A DNA stretch of 7,623 nt from Sulfurimonas sp. (GCA_027063215.1 JAMOSE010000148.1:1-7623), one strand, 5' to 3'. Positions 1-6,433 are shown, counted from the first letter of the stretch. Notes: generated by a model from the letters alone, not told the origin. Translations and numbers: made by a program.

Positions 1-2
1 GT

Positions 3-227
3 CTTATGGATGCAAATCAAGAGATTACAGATACACATCAAAAAAGTATTGCCGATACGGAAAACTCAAAAATCATTAAAGATGAGGCTTATAACTCCAA
101 AGACCTCACGCACAATCAAATTGAAACAATGCAAAATACAAAAGATGCAATCAATAACATCAAAGTTAAAGTTGAAACTATTGAAGCATCAACGAACGCT
201 CTTGTGAATGAAATAGCACAGATTTAA
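3..227 (+). CDS. C-terminal fragment of a helical, possibly chemotaxis-type signalling protein
   Basis: The reading frame is open from the left edge of the window to a TAA at 225-227, so this is most likely the tail of a longer gene. The visible 73 to 74 residues are almost entirely polar and helix-forming (rich in Asn, Asp, Lys, Glu, Thr and Ile). Hydrophobic residues recur about every three to four positions, as in a coiled coil. There is no membrane segment, cysteine or catalytic motif. The last part (INNIKVKVETIEASTNALV) resembles the long helical signalling regions of methyl-accepting chemotaxis proteins, but the conserved hairpin tip of that family is not in view, so this is only a guess. 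An ATG at 6-8 could start a small complete protein, but only five bases lie upstream and they show no ribosome site. It converges with the dGTPase gene, leaving 12 bases between the stops. Confidence 0.5.
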   Translation, partial: LMDANQEITDTHQKSIADTENSKIIKDEAYNSKDLTHNQIETMQNTKDAINNIKVKVETIEASTNALVNEIAQI

Positions 228-239
228 AACTCTATTTAG

Positions 240-1307
240 TTAAATTTTTCCATACATTTCATTAAAAAAGTTTAGTGCATACCTATCACTCATGCTTGCA
301 ATATAATCAGCTACTACACGATGTTTATTGCGTGTTTGAAGCTGTTGATAATAAAATTTTGGAAGCATCTTCTCTTCTTCCATTAAACCTTTATAAAGTC
401 CTTTGACAGCCTGTTTACCCGCATACATCCGTCGCATAATATTGTTATGTTGATACATTTTATGAAAAAGCAGTTTTTTAAGCTTTTTAATCTTTGTCTC
501 TAATGCTTTGTCAAAACCAATAGGCATCTCTACTTTATCAGCTATTCTCTCCTTGGAGTAATCTAAAAGTGAATAGACAAGATGATTAATAAGATGTGAG
601 CTAAAACGGTAGCGAAACATCTCATCATTTGCATCTGTTACCCCTTCAGCTTCTACTTTTTGCAATATCTCTACGGCCAATTCACTCTCTTGCAGATCTA
701 CAAAGCTTATCAACCCGGAATTTACTCCATCATCAATATCATGGCTTATATAGGCTATCTCATCAGCACGATCAACAATCATTGCCTCATAACTCGGATG
801 TTTATTCAAATCAAACTGCTCATCAATAACTTTTGGAAGAAAAGATTTGTTATAAGGGTAAGAGTGTTTTAAAATTCCCTCTAATGTGGCAAAAGTAAGA
901 TTTAATCCATCAAACTCTTTATATCGCTTTTCAAGCTTTGTTACAACACGAAAACTCTGAAAATTATGTTCAAATCCATTTTTAAAACCATCATCTTTTA
1001 AACATTCATCAAGTGTATCTCCTCCTACATGTCCAAAAGGAGTATGTCCAAGATCATGTGCAAGAGCTATGGCTTCTGAAAGCGACTCATTGAGTCCAAG
1101 TTGGTTCGTAATAGATCTGGCAATTTGTGATACTTCTATGGAGTGGGTAAGGCGTGTACGAAAAAAATCACCTTCATGATTTAAAAAAACCTGTGTCTTA
1201 TACTCAAGTTTTCTAAAAGATCCTGAGTGAATAATTCTGTCCCGATCACGGGCGTAAGGATTACGAAAATCCTTATCTATTTTATAAAATCGCTCGTGTG
1301 GCTGCAT
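240..1307 (-). CDS. dgt: dGTPase-like deoxynucleoside triphosphate triphosphohydrolase (HD domain)
   Basis: This family hydrolyses dGTP or other dNTPs to the deoxynucleoside and triphosphate, in the cytoplasm, and so lowers or balances the DNA-precursor pool. The 355-residue protein opens with the family signature RDRDRIIHSGSFRKLEYKTQV (about residues 20-40). The metal-binding HD set follows: H55 in LTHSIEV, H84-D85 in the HDLGHTPFGH motif, and an Asp in ADEIAYISHD (D182 most likely). The length fits the shorter dGTPase-like proteins of many bacteria rather than the roughly 505-residue E. coli Dgt, so the exact dNTP preference cannot be read. Its ATG overlaps the TAA of the upstream phnA-like gene by one base (TAATG), and I see no good Shine-Dalgarno site in front of it, which suggests coupled translation. 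It is the last gene of the minus-strand array. No terminator fits in the 12 bases after its stop. Confidence 0.93.
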   Translation of the reverse strand: MQPHERFYKIDKDFRNPYARDRDRIIHSGSFRKLEYKTQVFLNHEGDFFRTRLTHSIEVSQIARSITNQLGLNESLSEAIALAHDLGHTPFGHVGGDTLDECLKDDGFKNGFEHNFQSFRVVTKLEKRYKEFDGLNLTFATLEGILKHSYPYNKSFLPKVIDEQFDLNKHPSYEAMIVDRADEIAYISHDIDDGVNSGLISFVDLQESELAVEILQKVEAEGVTDANDEMFRYRFSSHLINHLVYSLLDYSKERIADKVEMPIGFDKALETKIKKLKKLLFHKMYQHNNIMRRMYAGKQAVKGLYKGLMEEEKMLPKFYYQQLQTRNKHRVVADYIASMSDRYALNFFNEMYGKI

Positions 1308-1837
1308 TATGCTTTTTTAATAAACTCTGTTTTAAGATAGATCTTTGTACCATTTACACGACCCTCTACATGATCATCCATATCATTTGGCAATGCAATT
1401 CTTGTCACTGTTGTACCACGTTTAGCAGTAAATCCGGCACCTTTTACATCAAGGTCTTTTAAGATCACAATAGAGTCTCCCGCATGCAATTCAACGCCAT
1501 TTGCATCACGAAATACTACTTTGTTTGCCTCTGCATTGATCGCCTGCTCAGCTAACTTCAGTTCATCTTCTTCAAGATACATCATATCGATCATATCGCT
1601 ACGACCAAGCTTATTCCATAAGATATAAGCCATTACTTTTACAGCCGGTACCTCCGACCACATTGCATCATTTAAACAATTAAAATGTGTCTCATCAAGT
1701 TCACCGCTTTCGATCTGTGTTTTACAATTTTTACACACATAAATGCTTTGCTCTTCACTGCCATCACTGATCGGTAACTCCATTAACACTACATCTTCAC
1801 TGCTTCCACATAATTCACATACTTCACTTCTAGCCAT
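1307..1837 (-). CDS. PhnA/YjdM-family zinc-ribbon protein, long form
   Basis: This 176-residue protein has two parts. The N-terminus carries a zinc-ribbon pattern, CxxC at C7/C10 and CxxC at C35/C38. The C-terminal 70 or so residues match the PhnA domain: VVFRDANGVELHAGDSIVIL, then KDLDVKGAG, KRGT and a final LKTEFIKKA. The better-known E. coli YjdM (formerly PhnA) is about 110 residues, so this one has an extra middle segment (about residues 45-105, including a DAMWSEVPAVKVMAYILW stretch). Despite the name, the family is not the phosphonoacetate hydrolase also called PhnA, and its biochemical role is not settled, so I assign no reaction. A strong AAGGAG site at 1845-1850, seven bases before the ATG, lies inside the 3' end of the upstream lipoprotein gene. 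The stop codon overlaps the dgt start. Confidence 0.88.
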   Translation of the reverse strand: MARSEVCELCGSSEDVVLMELPISDGSEEQSIYVCKNCKTQIESGELDETHFNCLNDAMWSEVPAVKVMAYILWNKLGRSDMIDMMYLEEDELKLAEQAINAEANKVVFRDANGVELHAGDSIVILKDLDVKGAGFTAKRGTTVTRIALPNDMDDHVEGRVNGTKIYLKTEFIKKA

Positions 1838-1839
1838 TT

Positions 1840-2073
1840 TTATTCTCCTTTTTCTCTGCTAAATTCAATATCTTTTTTCGATACTTTTTTCTCATCTACA
1901 ACTTTGTTAAAGGCTTTATCTGCCTCTTTCTCATTATAATCCCGACACTCTTGTGGTATCTGCGGATGTGATGGATCATTCATCATCTGATCACACATTG
2001 CCGCAGATATCTTTACATGCGAACAAGCACTAAAACCTACTATGGCAAAAAGAGCCAATACTGTTTTTATCAT
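1840..2073 (-). CDS. Small putative lipoprotein of unknown function
   Basis: This 77-residue protein begins with a short basic start (MIK), a hydrophobic core (TVLALFAIVGF) and a lipobox-like FSAC, so cleavage and lipidation at C17 are likely. That would place it at the inner or outer membrane, facing the periplasm. The mature part of about 61 residues is highly charged and holds two more cysteines, C27 and C43, that could form a disulfide around the segment NDPSHPQIPQE. The C-terminus (KEADKAFNKVVDEKKVSKKD) looks helical and basic. I do not recognise a family. AGGA at 2080-2083, six bases before the ATG, overlaps the TAG stop of thyX, so translation is probably linked to that gene. The phnA-like gene follows with no room for a separate promoter. 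The lipobox has Phe at -3 where Leu is usual, which lowers certainty slightly. Confidence 0.75.
   Translation of the reverse strand: MIKTVLALFAIVGFSACSHVKISAAMCDQMMNDPSHPQIPQECRDYNEKEADKAFNKVVDEKKVSKKDIEFSREKGE
1845..1850 (-). promoter_or_regulatory. Ribosome binding site of the phnA-like gene
   Basis: On the minus strand the sequence reads AAGGAG, then seven bases, then ATG. It is the strongest match to the Shine-Dalgarno consensus in this part of the array. It lies within the last codons of the upstream lipoprotein gene, whose stop is at 1840-1842, so the two genes share sequence at the junction. Confidence 0.75.
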
Positions 2074-2081
2074 TATTTTTC

Positions 2082-2918
2082 CTATTTCTCTTTGATAATT
2101 AAATCAAGATATTTTTTAGGAGTTACTTTTATCATCTCCTGTGCAAGCCATCGGATCTGAAAATATGCTGCACCGCTATCGCGAAGAGTAAAATAGTTTT
2201 TTAGACTTCTTAAATTAAAAGTTACTACCATATCTACTTTGACATTATCTGTAATAATATGTTTAAATGCATCGCCAACATTGCGTTTTTTCTTTCCTGC
2301 CTGCAGTGCATCATAGAGTTCTTGTGGCTTACCAGCCAACGCTTCTAAAAGTGCAAGAGAACTTTTGGCAACGGCAATTGCATGAAAATCTTGCACTTTT
2401 TGTCTCTGAAACTCCAACTTATCATACATCGTACCAATTTCAAGGCGATTATACTCTTTATCTGCTGTAACAAACATATCATACGCTTCTACAGTATCAA
2501 TAAAAAAGTTTTTATCCCCTCCGTAATGTGCAGCAACAAATGCATTTATTATTCCACTCATTGTATAGCGAGTCGATCGAACAGAGATAGCCTGAATGCG
2601 ATGTCTTGCATGCTCTTGTAAAACCCCGCGTGATGTTCCGCGTATAAGATAAGACAAATTTGCATGTTCTAAAATAGAATGATGAAAATAGGTCCATGCC
2701 AAATCTTCAAGCAAAGCAGAATCTTCTATATCATTGAGAACACTACACATATCTTGATTTGGAACTGTATCTTCCAATGCTTGAATAACACTGTTTTCAC
2801 TGTTAGCAAAACTATCATAACAGGTTCTTGCTGCTGTTTCAGCAACTCCAATACCTGTATCTTGAAGCAGTATTACTGTTGGTTTTGTATACTGCATACC
2901 ATAAACAACTTCTTGCAC
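2082..2918 (-). CDS. thyX: Flavin-dependent thymidylate synthase ThyX
   Basis: ThyX makes dTMP from dUMP using methylenetetrahydrofolate as carbon donor and FAD with NAD(P)H as reductant, in the cytoplasm. The diagnostic RHR-x7-S motif is present as R105-H106-R107 to S115, followed by TRY. Upstream, E84-H85 in SILEHANLSY matches the FAD-site histidine region. Near the C-terminus NLRSLKNYFTLRDSGAA gives R237 and R246, the expected dUMP-site region. The protein has 278 residues, about 50 more than compact ThyX enzymes. Part of the excess is an insertion at about residues 38-70, after the AARTCYDS segment. The family's usual AQWEIR near the end reads AYFQIR here, so Gln254 stands at a commonly Glu position. 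The start is GTG, preceded by AAAGGG six bases away. An ATG at 2895-2897 (Met8) is a possible alternative. The gap to pcm is 18 bases. Confidence 0.94.
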   Translation of the reverse strand: MQEVVYGMQYTKPTVILLQDTGIGVAETAARTCYDSFANSENSVIQALEDTVPNQDMCSVLNDIEDSALLEDLAWTYFHHSILEHANLSYLIRGTSRGVLQEHARHRIQAISVRSTRYTMSGIINAFVAAHYGGDKNFFIDTVEAYDMFVTADKEYNRLEIGTMYDKLEFQRQKVQDFHAIAVAKSSLALLEALAGKPQELYDALQAGKKKRNVGDAFKHIITDNVKVDMVVTFNLRSLKNYFTLRDSGAAYFQIRWLAQEMIKVTPKKYLDLIIKEK

Positions 2919-2936
2919 ACTAGACCCTTTTTTAAC

Positions 2937-3578
2937 TTATTTTTGAACACCATTCAAAATAGGAACAAAATCACAATCTTCAAGCTTTTCTTCTGTAATT
3001 TTTCCTCTCTCTTTTATAAAACGAGTAATCACCTGTTGACCATTTGTCTCAATCGGTGCAACCAAAATACCACCATCCACCAACTGATCAAAAAGTTTTT
3101 GAGGAATTGATTTTGCAGTGGCAGAGAAAAGAATTCTATCATAAGGAGCATACTGAATCCAACCGTTTTGTCCATCATCTGTACGTGTATGCACATTATT
3201 GATACCAAGCTGACGAAAACGCTTTTTTGCTTCAAGAATAAGTGGTTCTATGCGCTCAATTGTAAAAACACCACGAAAAAGATGCGAAAGCACAGCTGCT
3301 TGATACCCGCTGCCACAACCAATCTCTAAAACCCTGTCTGCTCCACGAGGAAAAAGATACTCTGTCATTTTTGCAACAGTAAGTGGCGAACTTATATACT
3401 GATCCGCCCCTATCGGCAATGCATCAATTTTATAAGCATTATGTCGAAAACCACTAGGAACAAATGCTTCTCTGTCTGTCTTTGCTATTGCCTCTTTTAC
3501 TTCAGGAGTAAGTCCTCCAAAGCGTCTGTCACACTCCTCAGCCAACTTTGCTGTTTTTGTTGCTGTTATTCTGTCCAA
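2937..3578 (-). CDS. pcm: Protein-L-isoaspartate O-methyltransferase
   Basis: The enzyme uses S-adenosylmethionine to methylate isoaspartyl residues in aged proteins, the first step of their repair. The 213-residue length is typical. The family substrate-side motif, usually PIGxGQTIS, appears as PIGADQYISSP (residues 55-65), with GQT changed to DQY. The SAM-binding motif I is VLEIGCGSGYQAAVL (about 83-97), followed by an acidic TIER at 106-109, a TDDG turn at 133-136, and the late motif IPQKLFDQLVDGGILVAPI. No ATG lies near the front: the frame starts at TTG (3576-3578), with AGGA about ten bases upstream, and the sequence MDRITATKTAKLAEECDRRF fits a family N-terminus, so the TTG start looks right. 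It lies 33 bases after the carbon-nitrogen hydrolase gene. In E. coli pcm neighbours surE. Here it is in a different setting. Confidence 0.92.
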   Translation of the reverse strand: MDRITATKTAKLAEECDRRFGGLTPEVKEAIAKTDREAFVPSGFRHNAYKIDALPIGADQYISSPLTVAKMTEYLFPRGADRVLEIGCGSGYQAAVLSHLFRGVFTIERIEPLILEAKKRFRQLGINNVHTRTDDGQNGWIQYAPYDRILFSATAKSIPQKLFDQLVDGGILVAPIETNGQQVITRFIKERGKITEEKLEDCDFVPILNGVQK

Positions 3579-3611
3579 ATTACTTTTTTCCTACCAAATT
3601 TTATCTAATGA

Positions 3612-4367
3612 TTATACCATAGAGCTGCTAAATTTAATTCCTACATCCATATAGCGTCGCATACAATCGATCTCTTTTTGCTTATAAGCAAGAGACAAAC
3701 ATCCTCTCTCCCCATTACGCTTGGCTTCACCCTGTGGATTGACAATTCCACTTTGTGCCGTACACTCTTCATTTTGAGAGTCACTTGCTACAACATAACA
3801 CTGGTTTGTAAGAGCAAGAGCCTGTGTAAAGATTTTAAAGTGTTCTGTTCGTAAAACTCCCCACCATGCAGGTACGGCTATAACATCTGCTCCCTCACTT
3901 TTACACCAGAGTTCTTTAAAACGCAATTCAAAACAGATAAAAACAGCTATCTTGATACCGGCAACTTCAACTATTTTAAAATCCTCAACATTTCCTTCTT
4001 CTATATATTTATGCTCATCTCCAAAACGAAAAAGTTTTGCCTTTGCCCGTTCATAAACCACTTCACCATTATAAAAAATCTTAGCAAAGTTATAGACTTT
4101 ATTATTTCGCTCTTCTAAAATAGTAAGAATAATAATTTTATCAAGAGATCGTGCTTTGATCTCTTTTATGGCATAAGGTGCAAATGCAAGCATCTTTTGC
4201 ATATTAGCATAGTCATATGCTGTTAAGCAGACCTCTGGAGCTACAATCAGACTTTTGCTCTGTGTTGCTTCAATAGCCTCTAAAAGAACCTGTAAATTCT
4301 CTTCATAATCACTCCCTGTCTTAAACAAAAGAGAACAGAGTTTATAACTGTTTTTCTCATCGCTCAA
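3612..4367 (-). CDS. Nitrilase-superfamily carbon-nitrogen hydrolase
   Basis: The superfamily cleaves C-N bonds in amides or nitriles, or transfers acyl groups, through a Glu-Lys-Cys triad. All three are visible in this 251-residue protein: E45 in IVAPEVCLTAYDY, K109 in YERAKAKLF, and C145 in FICFELRF, where CFELRF replaces the more common CYDLRF. The segment SDSQNEECTAQSGIVNPQGE is typical of the C-terminal part of the fold. No signal peptide or extra domain is seen, so it is probably a stand-alone cytoplasmic amidase-type enzyme. The substrate cannot be told. The start is TTG at 4365-4367, overlapping the TGA stop of the barrel gene as TTGA, with a strong GGAGG at 4374-4378, six bases before it. 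That site makes this start convincing. Confidence 0.87.
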   Translation of the reverse strand: MSDEKNSYKLCSLLFKTGSDYEENLQVLLEAIEATQSKSLIVAPEVCLTAYDYANMQKMLAFAPYAIKEIKARSLDKIIILTILEERNNKVYNFAKIFYNGEVVYERAKAKLFRFGDEHKYIEEGNVEDFKIVEVAGIKIAVFICFELRFKELWCKSEGADVIAVPAWWGVLRTEHFKIFTQALALTNQCYVVASDSQNEECTAQSGIVNPQGEAKRNGERGCLSLAYKQKEIDCMRRYMDVGIKFSSSMV

Positions 4368-5332
4368 TACCCACCTCCAAAATAAAATTCAATATTTGCC
4401 TGTAAAATATAATTTGCTTTGTAATCATGTTTTTTGTGAAAACTCAAAATTGGTTGAATCTCATATAGTATCCACTTTCTGTAAATTTGCTCTCTCCAGT
4501 TAAAAGCTGTTGCATATTCATAAATGCCAGGATATTTTGAAGATCCATCTTTATACTGTGTATTTCCATGTAAATACTCACCAAAAGAGTACCCTCTTCT
4601 TTTTGAGAGGGAGTGATAGTATGTAATATGCGATCCATAATCCATACCTGCATGTTTTTGCTCTGTTGATCTATGTATTCCAATACGTAAGAGTTCTTGC
4701 GTGTTATATTTATGATCAAAATAGATATTTGTCTCTTCAGAAAAGATATTTTTTGAGGTATATTCAAAAAGCTGTTGCGGCTCTATTTTCCATGCCCCAC
4801 TGTAATATTTTTTAGAGTAGATAGCTTGAGCAAAAAGTTCTGTACTTCGAATTCCAATGGAGTACTTGGATTCAACAGCATGTTTCAAAGTAGCAAAAAA
4901 GTTAATACCTACAGCAACAGCATTTTGCTGTGTATATTCTTGAGTGCTATCTTTGAGATAGTTATTACTCTGATTATCTATAAAGAGTTTAAAAGCTTCA
5001 TTTAAACTTCGAAGTGGGAGCTGTGCACGAATATGAAAATTGAGCGTTCTTGGATCTTTGGAAGCAAAACTATTTGTAAAACGTAAACGGATATATGCTT
5101 TTTTTGTAGTATTGATATATTTTTTATTTTGAAAAAAACGATCAATACGCTCATTTTTTTCATTTGTTTTTGTAGTATTTGCGTTTAAAAGATGCTCTTG
5201 TACTCTTTGATCAATGGTAGTTCCTAACTCTGTAACAAGCTCTGAAAGTTTCGCATGCCCTTGATCTATATAATTTGATTGCGCTGTTGCTAGAATCTCT
5301 ATAAAAAACAGCAAACAGATATATTTTAGCAT
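4364..5332 (-). CDS. Putative outer-membrane beta-barrel protein, family not recognised
   Basis: The 322-residue protein starts with a likely Sec signal peptide (MLKYICLLFFIEILATA), with probable cleavage after A17. Glu12 inside the hydrophobic stretch is unusual. A polar, probably helical region follows (about 20-75, ending in NEKNERIDRFFQ). After that come many short segments with alternating polar and hydrophobic or aromatic residues, such as AYIRLRFTNSF, LNFHIRAQLPL, TNIYFDHKYN and YILQANIEFYFGGGY. The protein ends in an aromatic residue, as expected for insertion by the Bam machinery. Tyr, Lys and Ser are abundant and there is one cysteine, in the signal peptide. I place it in the outer membrane by these features alone and assign no substrate or function. 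It lies 34 bases after nrdB and overlaps the C-N hydrolase start by four bases. The Shine-Dalgarno site is weak (GTAAAG). Confidence 0.75.
   Translation of the reverse strand: MLKYICLLFFIEILATAQSNYIDQGHAKLSELVTELGTTIDQRVQEHLLNANTTKTNEKNERIDRFFQNKKYINTTKKAYIRLRFTNSFASKDPRTLNFHIRAQLPLRSLNEAFKLFIDNQSNNYLKDSTQEYTQQNAVAVGINFFATLKHAVESKYSIGIRSTELFAQAIYSKKYYSGAWKIEPQQLFEYTSKNIFSEETNIYFDHKYNTQELLRIGIHRSTEQKHAGMDYGSHITYYHSLSKRRGYSFGEYLHGNTQYKDGSSKYPGIYEYATAFNWREQIYRKWILYEIQPILSFHKKHDYKANYILQANIEFYFGGGY
4374..4378 (-). promoter_or_regulatory. Ribosome binding site deciding the TTG start of the C-N hydrolase
   Basis: A full GGAGG stands six bases before the TTG at 4365-4367. The same bases encode the Gly-Gly-Gly near the end of the upstream outer-membrane protein, and the TTG overlaps that gene's TGA. 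This makes a compact translational-coupling junction and explains why a TTG can serve as the start. Confidence 0.78.
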
Positions 5333-5356
5333 ACAAAAACTTTACATTAAAAAATA

Positions 5357-5377
5357 ATGATTTTTTTTAAAAATCAT
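5357..5377 (-). terminator. Weak AT-rich hairpin at the end of nrdB
   Basis: A 9-base inverted repeat (ATGATTTTT at 5357-5365 and AAAAATCAT at 5369-5377) with a three-base loop contains the nrdB stop codon. On the minus strand it is followed by TATTTTTT. It has only one G-C pair, so it may at best reduce read-through from nrdB into the barrel gene, or it may simply reflect AT-rich sequence. Confidence 0.25.
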
Positions 5378-6389
5378 CATCAAAAGAGAGACTTCCTTTT
5401 GAATAATTTGTTACAGTACCTTCAAAAAAGTTTGTTTTTTGATCATTAAATTTTGCAAAGTCATCAACCCATTTGATAGGATTAGAGACATTATAGAGTT
5501 TATCAAAACCAACAGAAGCAAGTCTGTCATCTGCAAGATATTTTATATATTGATCAAGGATCTCATCTGTAAGCCCCAGAATCTGCCCTTGTGTAATATA
5601 CTTACCCCAACCACTTTCAAGCTCCACAGCCTTTTTAAACATTTCGATAACATCTGCTTTTAACTCTTCTGTAAAGAGATCTGCACGCTCTTTTCGAAGT
5701 GTATTGATAAGATTTTGAAAAAGTACAAGGTGTGTTACCTCGTCACGCTGAATAAAACGAATCATCTGTGCAGATCCGAGCATCTTACCTGAACGTGCCA
5801 ATGTATAGATATAGGTAAAACCACTGTAAAAATAGATACCTTCAAGGATCTGATTTGCAAAACAGGCTTTTAAAAAGTTCTCATCCGTAGGATTACTTGC
5901 CAACTCCTGATAGACTGCAGCTATTGCATCATTTTTATGTTTTAGCATCATATCTCTACGCCATAGATCATAAATTTCTGCTGAATTTGTTGAGATAGAA
6001 TCAACCATAACAGCATAACTTTGCGAATGAAGTGCCTCCTCAAACGATTGACGTACCAAAATAAGATTGATCTCCGGTGATGTAACATAAGGGTTTACAT
6101 TGTCAATAAGATTGTTTGTCTGCAGTGAGTCCATAAAAATCAGCTGTGAAAGAGCTTTGTCATACGCTGTTTTTTCTGCATCTGTCAGATTTTTATAATC
6201 ATTGACATCCCGTGTCATATCAACCTCTTTTGGGAACCATGTATTGTTTAACATCATCTCCCAAAGGTTATATGCCCATTGATATTTTATGTTGTTGAGC
6301 TCAAAGATACCTGTTGGATTTCCACCAAAAACTTTTCTGTCATTTACACTTTCAGTTGAATCAGGATTGTATATCTGTTTTCTTTTCAT
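5367..6389 (-). CDS. nrdB: Class Ia-type ribonucleotide reductase, small (beta) subunit
   Basis: NrdB holds the di-metal centre and tyrosyl radical that drive reduction of ribonucleotides by NrdA in the cytoplasm. Numbered from the favoured Met at 6389 (340 residues), the metal ligands are D87, E118, H121, E183, E217 and H220, and the radical tyrosine is Y125. Their spacing matches E. coli R2 exactly (31 from Asp to Glu, +3 His, +4 Tyr, 34 between the later Glu pair). W51 and D216 match the radical-transfer residues W48 and D237, and Y329 in the tail matches Y356. The acidic tail LSFDDDF should bind NrdA. An ATG at 6402-6404 would add MEPHS, but the GGAG at 6399-6402 fits the downstream ATG, and the MKRKQIYNPDS start fits the family. 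A TATAAT lies upstream. nrdA is not in the window. Confidence 0.95.
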   Translation of the reverse strand: MKRKQIYNPDSTESVNDRKVFGGNPTGIFELNNIKYQWAYNLWEMMLNNTWFPKEVDMTRDVNDYKNLTDAEKTAYDKALSQLIFMDSLQTNNLIDNVNPYVTSPEINLILVRQSFEEALHSQSYAVMVDSISTNSAEIYDLWRRDMMLKHKNDAIAAVYQELASNPTDENFLKACFANQILEGIYFYSGFTYIYTLARSGKMLGSAQMIRFIQRDEVTHLVLFQNLINTLRKERADLFTEELKADVIEMFKKAVELESGWGKYITQGQILGLTDEILDQYIKYLADDRLASVGFDKLYNVSNPIKWVDDFAKFNDQKTNFFEGTVTNYSKGSLSFDDDF

Positions 6390-6398
6390 GCTATGTGG

Positions 6399-6402
6399 CT
6401 CC
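6399..6402 (-). promoter_or_regulatory. Ribosome binding site deciding the nrdB start
   Basis: GGAG stands nine bases before the ATG at 6387-6389. The earlier in-frame ATG at 6402-6404 overlaps this site and has no purine-rich ribosome site of its own. With the TATAAT at 6422-6427, the transcript would begin near 6415, giving the downstream start a normal leader of about 25 bases. Confidence 0.6.
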
Positions 6403-6421
6403 ATCTAATATTAAGTATATG

Positions 6422-6427
6422 ATTATA
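6422..6427 (-). promoter_or_regulatory. Likely sigma-70 -10 box for nrdB and the minus-strand array
   Basis: The minus strand carries a perfect TATAAT, preceded by GGT and by a T/A-rich stretch in place of a clear -35 box. This is the pattern described for vegetative promoters of Campylobacter and Helicobacter. It lies within the 58-base divergent gap and is the only clear promoter seen ahead of the eight minus-strand genes. Confidence 0.6.
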
Positions 6428-6433
6428 ACCATC

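Noticed and set aside
2679..3110. 143-codon plus-strand open frame antisense to thyX and pcm
   Set aside because: It spans the ends of two well-supported minus-strand genes. Its translation is a Cys/Asn/Ile/Phe-rich string with no motif, as expected from the opposite strand of AT-rich coding DNA.
4444..4767. 107-codon minus-strand frame inside the barrel protein gene
   Set aside because: It is an alternate frame on the same strand as a longer gene with a signal peptide. It has no ribosome site of its own that I could see and no recognisable domain.
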